Position numbers and translations under genes: made by a program
Notes under the pieces: model-generated
What the model was told of the DNA's origin: nothing
Database searches by the model: none
What the model saw: the letters and a program-made list of their open reading frames with translations, nothing else
Assembly (NCBI RefSeq): GCF_001315985.1
Contig: NZ_BBBI01000001.1
Coordinates: forward strand, 124,001-188,000
DNA length: 64,000 nt
From: Vulcanisaeta distributa JCM 11216
Lineage (GTDB): Archaea; Thermoproteota; Thermoprotei; Thermoproteales; Thermocladiaceae
Reading direction: 5' to 3'
In this document: piece after piece, positions 28,262 to 41,190 of the stretch
Numbering within the stretch: position 1 is the first letter of the stretch
Layout: every line of letters begins with the position of its first letter

Positions 28262-29530
28262 CTATCTACGGCCTCTCTTTTCGTGAGATCTCTTCTCCTC
28301 AGCCCTCTTGACCGGTCCTTTCTTCTCGGGGGCCTTCCTGGCAGCCTTGACCTCAGGCTTCCTTGCTGGTGGCTTGGCATATAGTGTCTTAACCTCCTGG
28401 ATCCTCTTCATTAAGTCCTCCTTAAGCCTTGGTGCGATGAAGTTGCCCGTGAAGGCGTCAGCCTTAGCCGCTATTGCCAACTTCGCAGCCAATGCCCTGG
28501 CTATCTTACCACGCTGCCACCTTGGGGCCCTAAATATCTCTGGGAATTGGAATATGACGCCGTGCTTCGGCGGCTTACCGCCAGTCCTCAAAGCCCTAAA
28601 CAACGCCTTCTCCGCACCGAGTACCTGGATTGTGGATGCTGGTAATAATGCGAGCCTCATCAAGCCTCCCGCAAGCATTAAAAGCCTGGCGCCAAGTAAT
28701 GGACCTACCAACTCCCTGATATTCGGTGCAACCTCAACCATGGCCTCATCTATGTATTCAGACAACTTATTCCTCAGGTCTGATAATTGCACATAAATCC
28801 TTGCATAGGTCCTTATGGGCTCTAGGTCCCAATCAGCCATCTCGGCACCGACGCTTTTACTCGCCGCCTCTGCAATTCTCTTAGCCCTATCCTGAGAAAG
28901 TCCCAGCTTTGTAAGGTTATCTAGCGTGAAATTGCTCCTATGCCCTAGCTCGGTGACCAATGTCATGTATTCCTTATGGTCCTTGACCAAGTCCTCAAGC
29001 TCCGGGAAGTGGAGGCCGTACCACTCCCTAACCCTCGAACTTATTAGGTTGAGTATCTTGTCGAGATCGTCGACGGAACTAATGGCCTGGGCTATGAATA
29101 GGTCCCTCTTCTCCGCAACCTGCCTTAACTTATGCCTTGTCTGTACCGTCGTTATTTCATAAACCCTTGCCAAGTACTCATCCTCAGTTAGGCCAAAGAC
29201 CTCCTTGACATACTTACCAATGTTACCTCTATAAATCATACCTGCCTTATTCGGCAACTCGGACCTAATTTCAACCCCCCCAGCAACCATGTTTGCCAGA
29301 TTCCTAGCCAACTCCCTGTTCTCAACGATGATCTTCGTAATGCCCTTACCCCCCCTAAGTTCATTTATTATCCTAATGACTTCATTAATTGGTTCGCCAG
29401 TCTCTAGTTTATTCATCTTGTCGGCTATCTCATCCGTACTACCCTCATAGAGAACCTTGGCTATCACATCACCATTCTCATTCAGAGCCACCACACCGAG
29501 GACGTCCAGTACCAAGTATGCCACGCTCAT
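28262..29530 (-). CDS. nop5: Nop5 (Nop56/58) core protein of box C/D RNPs
   Basis: A 422-residue protein with an N-terminal fibrillarin-binding domain, a central coiled coil, and the NOP domain signature (LLGARLLMLAGGLMRLALLP and TIQVLGAEKALFRALRTG). The KPPKHGVIFQFPEIFRAPRW loop binds the C/D sRNA. A Lys/Arg/Pro-rich C-terminal tail is typical. Together with FlpA it forms the archaeal RNP. It precedes flpA on the same strand with a 44-base gap. C7 runs at 29275 and 29349 add Gly (MVAGVEI, LRGKGI). Confidence 0.95.
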   Translation of the reverse strand: MSVAYLVLDVLGVVALNENGDVIAKVLYEGSTDEIADKMNKLETGEPINEVIRIINELRGGKGITKIIVENRELARNLANMVAGGVEIRSELPNKAGMIYRGNIGKYVKEVFGLTEDEYLARVYEITTVQTRHKLRQVAEKRDLFIAQAISSVDDLDKILNLISSRVREWYGLHFPELEDLVKDHKEYMTLVTELGHRSNFTLDNLTKLGLSQDRAKRIAEAASKSVGAEMADWDLEPIRTYARIYVQLSDLRNKLSEYIDEAMVEVAPNIRELVGPLLGARLLMLAGGLMRLALLPASTIQVLGAEKALFRALRTGGKPPKHGVIFQFPEIFRAPRWQRGKIARALAAKLAIAAKADAFTGNFIAPRLKEDLMKRIQEVKTLYAKPPARKPEVKAARKAPEKKGPVKRAEEKRSHEKRGRR

Positions 29531-29568
29531 CAGTACTCACACTAATCACGAGATTGATTCACTATCTT

Positions 29569-30101
29569 TTAAGCTTTTATTTCATTCTTAGGATTTGACC
29601 TAACTATATACAGTATGTTAATTGTAACGAACAATACACCGATGATGAATAATACGACGCCTAGATCCATCATTATACTTAGTATCACCGCATTACTTAT
29701 CATGTATTGAGATATTGAGGTCACCAAAAGTGAAACATTAAGTGGCGTTGAGTTTTCATTAAGTAGCACTAATGAGTAATTACCGTGTTTGAGTAGTGGA
29801 AACATTACTAGATAAATACCCCCCCCTCCTGTTTATAGTTCAGTGGGGGGGTTAGTACATGTCCAAATGGGTCAAATACGTAAATGGATAATGGGTATGA
29901 ATTATTAAGCATGACTACTATGTACGCGGGGCTTTTTATGTAGATTGGCATTAGGTACTTCGAATTAACGTCCATTCTTACCGTGGTATTGTTTACTGTA
30001 TTAATCATCACGTTATATACCTTGGGCAAGAATGAATTGGATATTAATAGTATTGCTATTCCAATTATCATTAGCGAAATGCCCACTCTTACTAAATTCA
30101 C
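29569..30101 (-). CDS. Two-helix membrane protein with extracellular domain, unknown function (frameshifted)
   Basis: The halves join into a protein of about 175 residues: a helix (VGISLMIIGIAILLISNSF), a beta-rich extracellular domain with several N-glycosylation-type NNS/NNT sites, and a C-terminal helix (LGVVLFIIGVLFVTINILYI). The frame breaks at the C8 run 29819-29826, where three or six are required to continue into IYLVMFPLLKHGNYS. The layout matches the gene at 14952. No family recognised. It lies just upstream of the nop5 start in opposite-operon position on the same strand. Confidence 0.55.
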
Positions 30102-30159
30102 AGGTATAAAATGAACGAGGTCCCTTAAAAACTTAATTTAAGTAGTTCTCTGCGCTGCT

Positions 30160-30458
30160 TCAGGAATACATGTCGACAAATTCAAGCCACGTATCAATTT
30201 CATCAATACTCATCCTACGCATTGCATTACCTCTTTCAACCATGCCTCCCTCGGTATTAATTCATCACCAACCCTAGCAAATACAATTCTCACTATGGGT
30301 CTAGGCTCATCACTGATTTCCGCCTCAGTTCCAGAAGCCTCCTCTTCACTTGGTGCATGAAATAATAATTCAACGGAATCCCCACTCTCTCTGATCTCGT
30401 AAAGTGGATTACCCCCCCTAATGAAGTTAATGAGTTTATAATAGTTAATTGCCTTCAT
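30160..30458 (-). CDS. Small acidic protein, unknown function (frameshifted)
   Basis: A soluble protein of about 99 residues. The first part is MKAINYYKLINFIRG, then two strands (YEIRESGDSVELLF) and an acidic loop (EEEASGTEAEISDEP). A missing base near 30245 joins REAWL to ERGNAMRRMSIDEIDTWLEF and a stop at 30162-30160. No known family. It is followed by the unknown membrane protein at 29569 after about 58 bases. Confidence 0.5.
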
Positions 30459-30552
30459 ACCACATGTAAATAAAATTATGAGTAATTAAATACTTTGTTC
30501 CTCGTAAAAATCCATCAAGACAGTGAGATAGGTATTGGGCGACTTAGGTAAT

Positions 30553-31401
30553 TCATGGTATTATGTGGTATATTTTCATTAGCATATATATACCTACGAG
30601 CACTATTATTGCCCCCCCATAAGCAATCCTCAGAGTCCTCTTTGGGACCTTAACAGCCAGGTTAGTGCCTGCGTAACCACCAGCCACACCGCCGGCCACG
30701 TATAGTAGGGCTATGAGTACTAGGACGTCGCCGTAATACCAATACTCGGCACCGCTGGCCACACCGAATGTTCCAACACTTATTAGGCTCGTCCCAATGG
30801 CCCTCGTTATGCACAGGCCCGCAGAGAACATTAGGCTGGGCACAATTAGGAAGCCACCACCAATACCAAAGTAACCACTGACCAAGCCCACTAGGAAGCC
30901 GAAGACTGCCACCTTGAGTATAGTCGACATTGTCAGTCTCGGGCACCTCTGGAAGGCGTTAAGCACGTGATTAACCTCATCGGCAGTACCGGCCTGCGTT
31001 GACTCCCTCCTAATTGCCATGTATATACCAAGCACAATCATTGCTATTGCGAAGTAGGTCAGTAAGTCAGTGCCTGGTGTTATGTGGCCCAGGTAAGCCC
31101 CTATTAAGGAACCAACGAGGCCTACGCCGGCGAATATGCCTCCGATCCTCGGTGCCACGTTCTTCTTCCTAAGGTGCATGTAGGAGTTTATGTACGCGTT
31201 TAAGCCAACGGCCAGTGCGGTAGTCCCAATGGCTATATGGGCTGCGTCAGGTATTGTGTCAAGGCCAACGAAGTATAGGAACAATGGGACAGCCAAGATA
31301 CTACCACCACCCCCCCCAATAAGACCGAGTGAGAAACCAACCAGTATCCCCCCCGATACTATTGACAACACGTACTGCACCAGTGTTATTACCACAGTCA
31401 T
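30553..31401 (-). CDS. TauE/SafE-family sulfite or organosulfonate exporter
   Basis: An eight-helix permease of 282 residues with the twofold TauE repeats: GFSLGLIGGGGSILAVPLF in the first half (an extra Gly from the C8 run at 31310) and GLVSGYFGIGGGFLIVPSLM in the second. Both GGG loops with a following Pro are the family signature. The substrates of this family are sulfite, sulfoacetate and similar anions. It stands alone and its promoter region is only the AT-rich gap to PPDK. Confidence 0.9.
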   Translation of the reverse strand: MTVVITLVQYVLSIVSGGILVGFSLGLIGGGGGSILAVPLFLYFVGLDTIPDAAHIAIGTTALAVGLNAYINSYMHLRKKNVAPRIGGIFAGVGLVGSLIGAYLGHITPGTDLLTYFAIAMIVLGIYMAIRRESTQAGTADEVNHVLNAFQRCPRLTMSTILKVAVFGFLVGLVSGYFGIGGGFLIVPSLMFSAGLCITRAIGTSLISVGTFGVASGAEYWYYGDVLVLIALLYVAGGVAGGYAGTNLAVKVPKRTLRIAYGGAIIVLVGIYMLMKIYHIIP

Positions 31402-31585
31402 ACACCCTCGTTAAGGAATTAGTCCTTTTTTAAGTTTTTTAGTTCAAAATTATGACATATTCATTAAATTTAGTGACATTTAGTGATAATCAATAGATGA
31501 ATACAGCATTATTGTCCTTATTTATCTATCGTTAGGTTTCTGTAAAATGGTACCTTTAAATGCTTTTTAATGGTGGTTCGGCGTA

Positions 31586-34275
31586 TTAGTATATGTGTAT
31601 CTTTGGTGCCTTGCCCAATATCTTCAGGGACTCCTGGGCTGCCACGAGCCTAGCCACTGGTACCCTGTAAGGCGATGCGCTGAAGTAGTTGAGCCCCCCC
31701 TGCCCACAACCTTAGCCAGTATCTTTATTGAGTCTGGGTCACCGCCATGCTCGCCACATATGCCAATCTCTATGTCTGGCTTCACGGACCTGGCCGCGTC
31801 TATGGCTATCTTCATGAGCTTGGCAACGCCATCCTCATCGATGGTCACGAATGGGTCGTAGGGCAGTACGCCGAGCTCCAGGTACTTGCTCATGAACTTA
31901 TTCTCCACATCATCCTGCTAAAGCTGAAGACTGCCTGTGTTAGGTCATTTGTTCCAAAGCTCATGAAGTCCACTACCTTGGCGATCTTGTCGGCTGTTAG
32001 GCATGACCTGACGGTCTCCATCATGGTGCCGATCTTGAAGTCAATCCTATCGCCATATGCCTTAAATACCTCCTCTGCCGTGGGCTTAACGACATTGTTA
32101 ATTATTATCTCAAGCTCCCTAACCTCCGCGACCTGCGGAATCATTATCTGCACATCGACGTGCTTACCCTTCCTCTTAAGCTCAAGGGCTGCGGACAGTA
32201 TTGCCTTAACCTGCGCCGCGTAGATCTCTGGGTACGTAATGCCAACCCTAACGCCCCCCCTGTGCCCCATCATTGGGTTAGCCTCCATCAACGCCTTTAC
32301 CCTGCGAGCAGCCTCTCCTTCTCAGGATCCGGCTTGCCCAAGGTCCTGGCCCTGGTCACCTCAGTGACTAATTCCTCGAAGTTTGGTAGGAACTCGTGCA
32401 GTGGTGGGTCGAATAACCTAACCGTTATTGGGTAACCCTCCATTATCTCGAATATCTCCAGGAAGTCCCTCTTCATCATCTCGGCTAATTGATCAAGAAG
32501 CTCCTTCCTCTCGCTTGGGTTGTCCGAGAGTATTACCTTCCTAAATAGGTCCAGCCTACCGGGTGCTCTGAACATCCTCTCGGTCCTCAATAGGCCAATG
32601 CCCTTGGCACCAAACCTCCTGGCTATTGCGGCATCGTCAGGCGTATCGGCATTAGCCCTAACCCCCAAAGACAGACACAGAGTCAGCCATGTCCAGGAAC
32701 TCAAAGAACTCAGGCGGTAACTTAGGCTCTATCGTCGGTACCTTACCGACGTATACATTACCCGTGAACCCATCAATCGTTATCCAATCACCCTCCTTAA
32801 CAACCACATCACCAACCCTCGCAGTCCTAGTGCTGTAATCAATCTGTAGGGCCTCGGCACCAACTACCGCCGGCCTACCGATCGCCCTGGCAACAACCGC
32901 CGCGTGGCTAGTTGCACCACCCCTACTTGTTAGCACACCCACTGATGCGTAGAAGCCGTGAACGTCGTCCGGCTTCGTCTCCTCCCTAACCAGTATAACC
33001 TGTTTGCCGGCCTTGGACCACTCCACGGCCCTATCTGGGTCGAACACGGCTTGCCCACTCACTGCGCCCGGCGATGCCGGTATACCCTTGGTCAACGGCT
33101 TACCTGCCTTGGACTCGTCAATCCTCGGGTAAAGCATCTGCAGTATGTACTCTGGCTTAACACCCATTATTGCCTCCTCCTTCGTTATCATGCCCTCCTT
33201 GTACATGTCGACCCTCGTCTTCAAAACAGCCAATGGATTCATCTTAGCATTCCTTGTCTGCAGGAACCAAAGCTTGCCCTTCTCTATCGTGAACTCCACG
33301 TCCTGAACCTCCTTCTTAGTCTTCTCAATGAGCTTAACACCATTATACAACTGCTCATAGACCTCGGGCATCTCCTCCTTAAGCTTCTCAATGGGCTTTG
33401 GAGTCCTTATACCCGCAACCACGTCCTCACCCTGGGCGTATGGCAAGTATTCACCGTAAAGCCTATTCTCGCCAGTGGCTGGGTCCCTTGAGAAGACGAC
33501 GCCAGTGGCCGATCTCCAGTCAGCGTTGCCGAAGACCATGGTCACTATTGCCGTGGCCGTGCAGTCAGCGATGTCGGGTGTTATCTTATTGGCCTCCCTA
33601 TAGAACCTAGCCCTTGGTGAGTTCCACGACTTGAACACGGCCTCTATCGATAGCCTTAACTGCTCCCATGGGTCATCAAACACCTTACCAAACCTCTTAA
33701 TGTATACCTGCTTGTAGATCTCAACGAGTTCCTTAAGCCCCTCGAGCGGTATTTCCGGGTCCTCCTTAACGCCGTACTTCCGCTTAATCTCCTCAAGGGG
33801 CTTATTAAACTCCTCCTCAGGTATCCCAAGGACTATCCTACCAAACATCGCCAGGAACCTCCTATATGCGTCGTAGGCGCCGTGCTCATTATTGATCCTC
33901 TTGGCTAGTCCGTGGACAGTCCTATCATTAAGCCCCCCCACATTTAGTACCGTATCCATCATGCCCGGCATTGAAACCGCAGCCCCAGACCTCACGCTAA
34001 CGAGTAATGGCTTATCAGGGTCCCCAAGCCTATACCCTGTCTTCTCCTCGAGATACTTAATACCCCCGGGTAACCTCATCCATCAATCCCTCAGGTAACT
34101 TCTCGCCCTTGTCATAGTACTCCCTACATGCCTTGGTTGTTATTATGATGCCTGGAGGAACTGGCAAACCAAGTCTAGTCATGAGGACAAGACTGGATGC
34201 CTTACCACCTATTAATTTAACATCATCTGGATCGGCTTCTTCAAAGGTTAACACGTACTTGCCGAGAGAGCCCAT
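31586..34275 (-). CDS. ppdK: Pyruvate, phosphate dikinase (frameshifted)
   Basis: All domains are visible: an N-terminal ATP-grasp part (GGKASSLVLMTRLGLPVPPG, SVRSGAAVSMPGMMDTVLN), the phospho-His domain (LTSRGGATSHAAVVARAIG, His acceptor), and the C-terminal pyruvate barrel (MEANPMMGHRGVRVGITYPE, SFGTNDLTQAVFSFSR, ICGEHGGDP). Repaired length about 890. At least five frame breaks occur, at about 34070 (C5), 32657 (C5), 32300, 31910 and 31695 (C7, five needed for GLNYFSASPYRVP). The stop is TAA 31588-31586. The enzyme makes PEP or pyruvate with AMP and pyrophosphate. The proton pyrophosphatase gene follows it upstream on the same strand. Confidence 0.93.
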
Positions 34276-34503
34276 TATGTATTTATGGATCTCTAGTTTT
34301 TATAAATTTTATTATATCGATCATTATTAATACTTTTTCTATTGATTAGCTATTAACAATAATTATAAATACTGAATAAACAAGCTCGAGCAAATACCTG
34401 AGTCATTATTCTATTAATAATGATTTATATGTAAATTTAATCTCGAAAAATAATTATGGCAAAATTTATTTTTAGCAATAAAGAACTACTAATAACTACA
34501 CAA

Positions 34504-36739
<2,236 letters not shown>

Positions 36740-36896
36740 CGTAAGAGGCGTAATTATGGAATTAATAAACATTATTACTCATTTACTCGAGCTTACCCAT
36801 TTTAATGGTTGAACTCTAATTTCTGCAATGTCTAGTATTGGACGTATTATGTATTTTTAAGTAAGAAATATTAATACTTTTCCAGAACCAGTAATT

Positions 36897-37573
36897 GTGT
36901 CTCGGAACTTAAGTATTCAACAAGCCGTCAGGATAATTATTGAGGAGAACCCGCTTTACGTAACCTTACTGTCGAGCGGTCTCGTTAATTTATCGGCACT
37001 TGCGAGGAACATTAAGCCACTGGTTGACTCAATGATTGGTAAGGACACCAAGGTATTCACAATAGTCAAGGCCTTGGAGAGGATTTCCATGAATTACAAA
37101 CTTGTTAATGAGTATCCTGACATTGTTAAGGCATTGAGTATGGCGGAGATCATAACATACAGCGGCATGGGCGAGGTTGAGATACCGTTGATTGAGGAGA
37201 ACATGGAGAAGGTGGCTAAGCTTAGGGATTTGCTTGCGGCCGCTAAGGTTCAGTTCATAATACTCAATGATGGTAATAGAATGCATGTGATTGCACCGTT
37301 GATGTACATAGCCAGTGTTTGTGCGCAGGCTAGGATTGAGGAGTACGGCATGGTGAGGATAATGTTTGCTGAGAAGGCGCCAGTCGGTATAGTGACTTTC
37401 CTGGTGCAGGTCATGAAGTCTAATCAAATAACAGCTAAGCACGTGCTTAGGTATGACAATGACATATACATAGTGGTGGAGAGGGAAAAGACTCCCCCCT
37501 TCTCCTCAATATTATAGAGAAACTAAGGGCCATGGCGTCACTACAGACAGTTCAGTCAAAGGCTATGAAATAA
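36897..37573 (+). CDS. Putative winged-helix regulator with a possible ACT-like domain (frameshifted tail)
   Basis: The N-terminus (SIQQAVRIIIEENPLYVTLL, LVNLSALARNIKP) resembles the wHTH-like opening of crenarchaeal regulators that read ENPx(1-4)L...VNxSALA. The rest has alternating strands (YSGMGEVEIPLIEENMEKV, RIMFAEKAPVGIVTFLVQVM), suggestive of a small-ligand domain. The C6 run at 37494 stops the frame after KTPP; four or seven Cs continue it to NIIEKLRAMASLQTVQSKA and a stop at 37573. The domain call is tentative. Confidence 0.45.
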
Positions 37574-37707
37574 TGACTTAAAGCCCTGTGGTTTTATGTC
37601 AAAAACATCGGTATCTAATGATGATTCTACGGGATCTGAGCAATGATGTAAGCGGCCTCTGCTGATGTGGGAATAACTTATTATTAGATACTTATGACCA
37701 ATGCCGC

Positions 37708-38811
37708 ATGCCGGGTATCAGCAGGATTGAGAGATTAATTGATGAATTACGTAGGTCACAGATAGGGTTGGCCGTTATTGTTCCGGGACCTAACTTTAGG
37801 TATTTGGTTGGTTCTAATATCGAGACCTTCGAGAGGTTCGGCGCATTGATTGTTTGTTCAGGCAATGGTACATACGCTTTAATATTACCAAGGCTTGATG
37901 AGGGAAGGGCCAAGGCCACTGGCTTGCCGTACATTGTTTATGGGGGGGATGAGGAAGGCCCATTAAGCGCCATTAAGACGTTCATTAATGATAACTGCGG
38001 CGCTGTTGGTAGGGTTGGTTTCGAGGGCAGGGCCGCACTCAACTACTTGTGGGTTATACGTGGGGGGGCAATTGGCGAATTTAGTGATTATTCTATTGAT
38101 GGTTTATTAGCATCAATGAGGATAAGTAAGGATGATAATGAGCTAAATAATATTGAGCGGGCGGTCAGGGCTATTGAGGATGGCATTAAGGCGGCGCGTG
38201 AATCTATTAGGCCCGGAATGACTGAGCTTGATGTTGCTAAGGTGATTAGTGATGCCATTAGTAATGCAGGTGCTGAGCCTAGGGATGTACTCGTTCAGTC
38301 GGGCCCTAACTCGGCCATACCTCATTGGACGCCTTCCCGTAGGAGGATTGAGGTTGGTGATGTGGTTGTCATCGACGTCACCGCAACCTACAATGACTAC
38401 TATGGCGATTTAACAAGGACATTCGTAATAGGCAACCCACCAGGCGATTTCTGGCACATTTACAACCTAGTTAAGAAAGCCCATGACGAGGCAATAGCCG
38501 GAATCAAGGAGGGCGTCACCGGCGCATACGTTGATTCGATAGCCAGGAGAGTCATAACCGAGGGTGGTTATGGGGGGAGTACTTCATTCATAGGACTGGC
38601 CATGGTATTGGGCTTGAGGTTCATGAGGAACCATTCATAAGCCAGTCCTACGATAAGGCGTTACCGAGGGGGTAGCGCATTCACTATTGAGCCTGGCATA
38701 TACCTGCCCAGCAGGTTTGGTGTTAGGCTTGAGAGTAACGTTGTGATTAGACTTGACGGTAGGGTTGAGGTTCTCGATAGGTACTGGCCTGAGGTTATTG
38801 TAAGGGTTTAG
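37708..38811 (+). CDS. M24-family Xaa-Pro dipeptidase (frameshifted)
   Basis: The metal ligands of the creatinase fold are visible: [20 protein letters not shown] (two Asp), [17 protein letters not shown] (His and Glu) and [20 protein letters not shown] (two Glu). The N-terminal creatinase domain starts [20 protein letters not shown]. Two breaks coincide with G runs: six at 38572 where four are needed ([14 protein letters not shown]) and five at 38669 where four are needed ([12 protein letters not shown]). Repaired length about 365. It likely cleaves dipeptides with C-terminal Pro in the cytoplasm. A phosphatase gene follows after 37 bases. Confidence 0.9.
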
Positions 38812-38848
38812 TAATGCTTTATTACCCGGCATATCCGTAGTCACTAAC

Positions 38849-39476
38849 GTGATATTATACCTTGTTAGGCATGGTGAGGCGCAATTGAATACACTTGGAA
38901 TACTTCATTCGAGGAATTACGATGATAACCCATTGACGGACAGGGGTAAGCTCGAAGCAGCCGCAGCCGCGTTGTTCCTACATAGGATGGGTGCTGGCGG
39001 CCCTGTATTTACCTCGCCATTACTGCGCGCACGCCAGACTGCCAACTGTATTGACCGTAATTACAGGGTTGATGATAGTTGAGGGAGATTGACATGGGTG
39101 AGTGGGAACTTAAGAGGATAAGTGAGGTTCCCTTCGATGACTACAGGAGGGACCCTGTTAAGTACCATCCACCTGGTGGTGAGTCTATGGAGTCTGTGGT
39201 TAATAGGGTCATGGACTTCCTAAACTTCGTCAAGAGCATTAATGAGAGGTCTGTGATTGCCGTAAGCCATTGGCACCCCCCCATTGCTACAATCGCGGCC
39301 CTGATCATGGGATTACCCCCCCTGAGTAATATCTATAGGTTGCGTATTAGTACAGGTCTATAACGGCCATTGACTTGGATAATGATGACGTATTATTCCT
39401 AAACCTAAGCCCATTAAGGGTGTTGAGAAGCCTTGGCTTTAGTGACAGTGAGTTAATTAAGGAGTGCGGTGAGTAG
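38849..39476 (+). CDS. Histidine-phosphatase-superfamily (phosphoglycerate mutase-like) protein (frameshifted)
   Basis: The RHG active-site motif is in ILYLVRHGEAQLN, the second His is in VIAVSHWHPIATI, and FTSPLLRARQTA supplies the Arg pocket. The frame breaks at about 39078 (DDRLREIDMGEW, one missing G) and again near 39355 (STGSITAIDLDND). The stop is TAG at 39474. Repaired length about 208. It may act on sugar phosphates or on alpha-ribazole phosphate; substrate not certain. Start GTG 38849 (VILYLVRHG). Confidence 0.8.
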
Positions 39477-39487
39477 GGCTAATTACT

Positions 39488-39928
39488 ATGAATATTACCT
39501 GCAGTGAGGTTCATTGGAGACTTGTTGAGTTGAATATGGATCACGCATGCGGATTAGCAAGCATATTGAAGGTTATTGGTGAGAGACTAGGTATTCTTAG
39601 TATCCCGGATGTGGTTGATGTCATGGTTTACGGTAACTACGAAACCGCCAAACAAGTACTGGGTAACTCGGTGGTCCTTGAGAGGTCTCTGGTTCCGGGG
39701 GGGCTTTTCTCACGCTCAATTCTCATAGGTGGTATTCCCTACGCATCTATTGAGGATTTGGTTGTATCCGTAGTTGTTAATGGGGGGGATGTACCATGGT
39801 ACGTGGACATAGTCCGGGAATTGATGAGGAATAATAATGTGAGGAATAGCCTGAGGTGGGAGTGGATTAATGAAGTGCTTAGTAGATTCGGCGTTACAAG
39901 GATTTTCAACGAAATTATTTCGCAGTAG
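39488..39928 (+). CDS. Soluble protein of unknown function
   Basis: A 146-residue protein with a hydrophobic helical start (MNITCSEVHWRLVELNMDHA), a central strand-rich part around LVPGGLFSRSILIGGIP, then YASIEDLVVSVVVNGGD and a helix-rich C-terminus (RNSLRWEWINEVLSRFG). It follows the phosphatase gene by 11 bases, so may share its message. I recognise no family. G7 runs at 39696 and 39781 probably each add a Gly. Confidence 0.55.
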   Translation: MNITCSEVHWRLVELNMDHACGLASILKVIGERLGILSIPDVVDVMVYGNYETAKQVLGNSVVLERSLVPGGLFSRSILIGGIPYASIEDLVVSVVVNGGDVPWYVDIVRELMRNNNVRNSLRWEWINEVLSRFGVTRIFNEIISQ

Positions 39929-39930
39929 GT

Positions 39931-41040
39931 TCATAGATACAGGCCGGGTCTGAGGCTAGGGGGATCTCCCAACTCTGTAAATGCCCTTGCCCTTGAGCCA
40001 CCGCATACGTTCTTGAACTCGCACATGCCGCATTTGCCGTTGAACCTAGCCTCCCTTATAGTCCTCAATACTGAGTGTTCCTTATACACCCTGACTATGT
40101 TATCCTTCCTCACATTACCCAGCGTGAGCGGTAAGAAGCCGCTTGGGTATATCGAGCCGTCACTCGCCACGAATATTATCCCATAACCATCCCTAGTCGG
40201 TGTGAAGCTTGGTGGTTTTGCGATGCCTGATGGCTCACCCATTAACTCCCTGAGTTGTTTTGTTAATTCCCAGTATAGTTTACCACCCTCATACTTAATG
40301 CCGGAGCTCCTCTGCATAATGACCCTCCTGAAGAAGGGCGCCTCCACAGTCCTTATTGGTAATCCATAGAGTGATGCGTCGTATAGGAATTGAACAACAT
40401 CCTCGGTCTCCCAGGGGTCCAGGGGCTCGAGTTCCATTCCCCCCCTACCCACGCGTATTAGGAAGAAGACCTCCCATGCATTGGCCCCACTGTCTTTAAC
40501 TATCTTAAATACCTGGGGGGGTAATTCATGAACGTTAAGCTTCATAACGGCCGTATTGACCTGGAACTCAATACCATAACTCCTCAGTTTATTAAGTACC
40601 TCCAGCGTTGTCTTAAAGACGTCAATCCTCTCCAACGCTGTCCTTCTAATGTAATTATGCGTCTCAGGCCTGGCCCCGTCCAGGCTTATTGATACGGAGC
40701 TCACACGACCCTTTAACTCCCTGAGTAACTCATCATTAAGTAGTTTTGTTGATACCGCGGGTGACAACGCCACGGGTATCCCAAAAGACCTAGCATGATC
40801 TATTAACTCCATTATGTCATCCCTCATTAATGGATCACCACCGGTGAGTATTAGTACAGGGTATGGTCTGCCGAACCCTGTCAAATCCTCTATGAATTTC
40901 TTAGCCTCCTTAGTGCTTAACTCAGTGGGTAATGGCTTAAGTAGTGCGTTGGCTCTGCAGTGCCGGCATGCCAATGGGCATGCCTTCGTTGTCTCGTAAA
41001 ATACCAGCAATGGCTTCTCCTCAAGTGGCCATCTATGCAT
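39931..41040 (-). CDS. Radical SAM/SPASM protein, TIGR04053-like
   Basis: The radical-SAM motif is in TKACPLACRHCRANA, followed by VLILTGGDPLMRDDIMEL, a signature of the TIGR04053-like group. A C-terminal SPASM-type segment has CGMCEFKNVCGGSRARA (cysteines for an auxiliary cluster). Length about 370. The ATG at 41040 (MHRWPLEEKP) was chosen because homologues begin near PLxxxPLLVxxETT. The natural start could also be upstream. Such proteins sit near heme and peptide-modification genes; divergence from an AhbC-like gene suggests a tetrapyrrole step here, but that is inference. G/C7 runs at 40439 and 40513 add residues. Confidence 0.75.
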   Translation of the reverse strand: MHRWPLEEKPLLVFYETTKACPLACRHCRANALLKPLPTELSTKEAKKFIEDLTGFGRPYPVLILTGGDPLMRDDIMELIDHARSFGIPVALSPAVSTKLLNDELLRELKGRVSSVSISLDGARPETHNYIRRTALERIDVFKTTLEVLNKLRSYGIEFQVNTAVMKLNVHELPPQVFKIVKDSGANAWEVFFLIRVGRGGMELEPLDPWETEDVVQFLYDASLYGLPIRTVEAPFFRRVIMQRSSGIKYEGGKLYWELTKQLRELMGEPSGIAKPPSFTPTRDGYGIIFVASDGSIYPSGFLPLTLGNVRKDNIVRVYKEHSVLRTIREARFNGKCGMCEFKNVCGGSRARAFTELGDPPSLRPGLYL

Positions 41041-41190
41041 TGCGTTGGGTTCAAGCCCCCCCTTATTTAATAACTTACTTCTTAGTGTTATTTTACATAC
41101 ATGGGCAAGCAAGATTTTATACTTGGTTAGGTACCTGCCAATTGATTAGATGATTAACATAACGAATTTGGTGGTGGGGGGAGTGGTACC

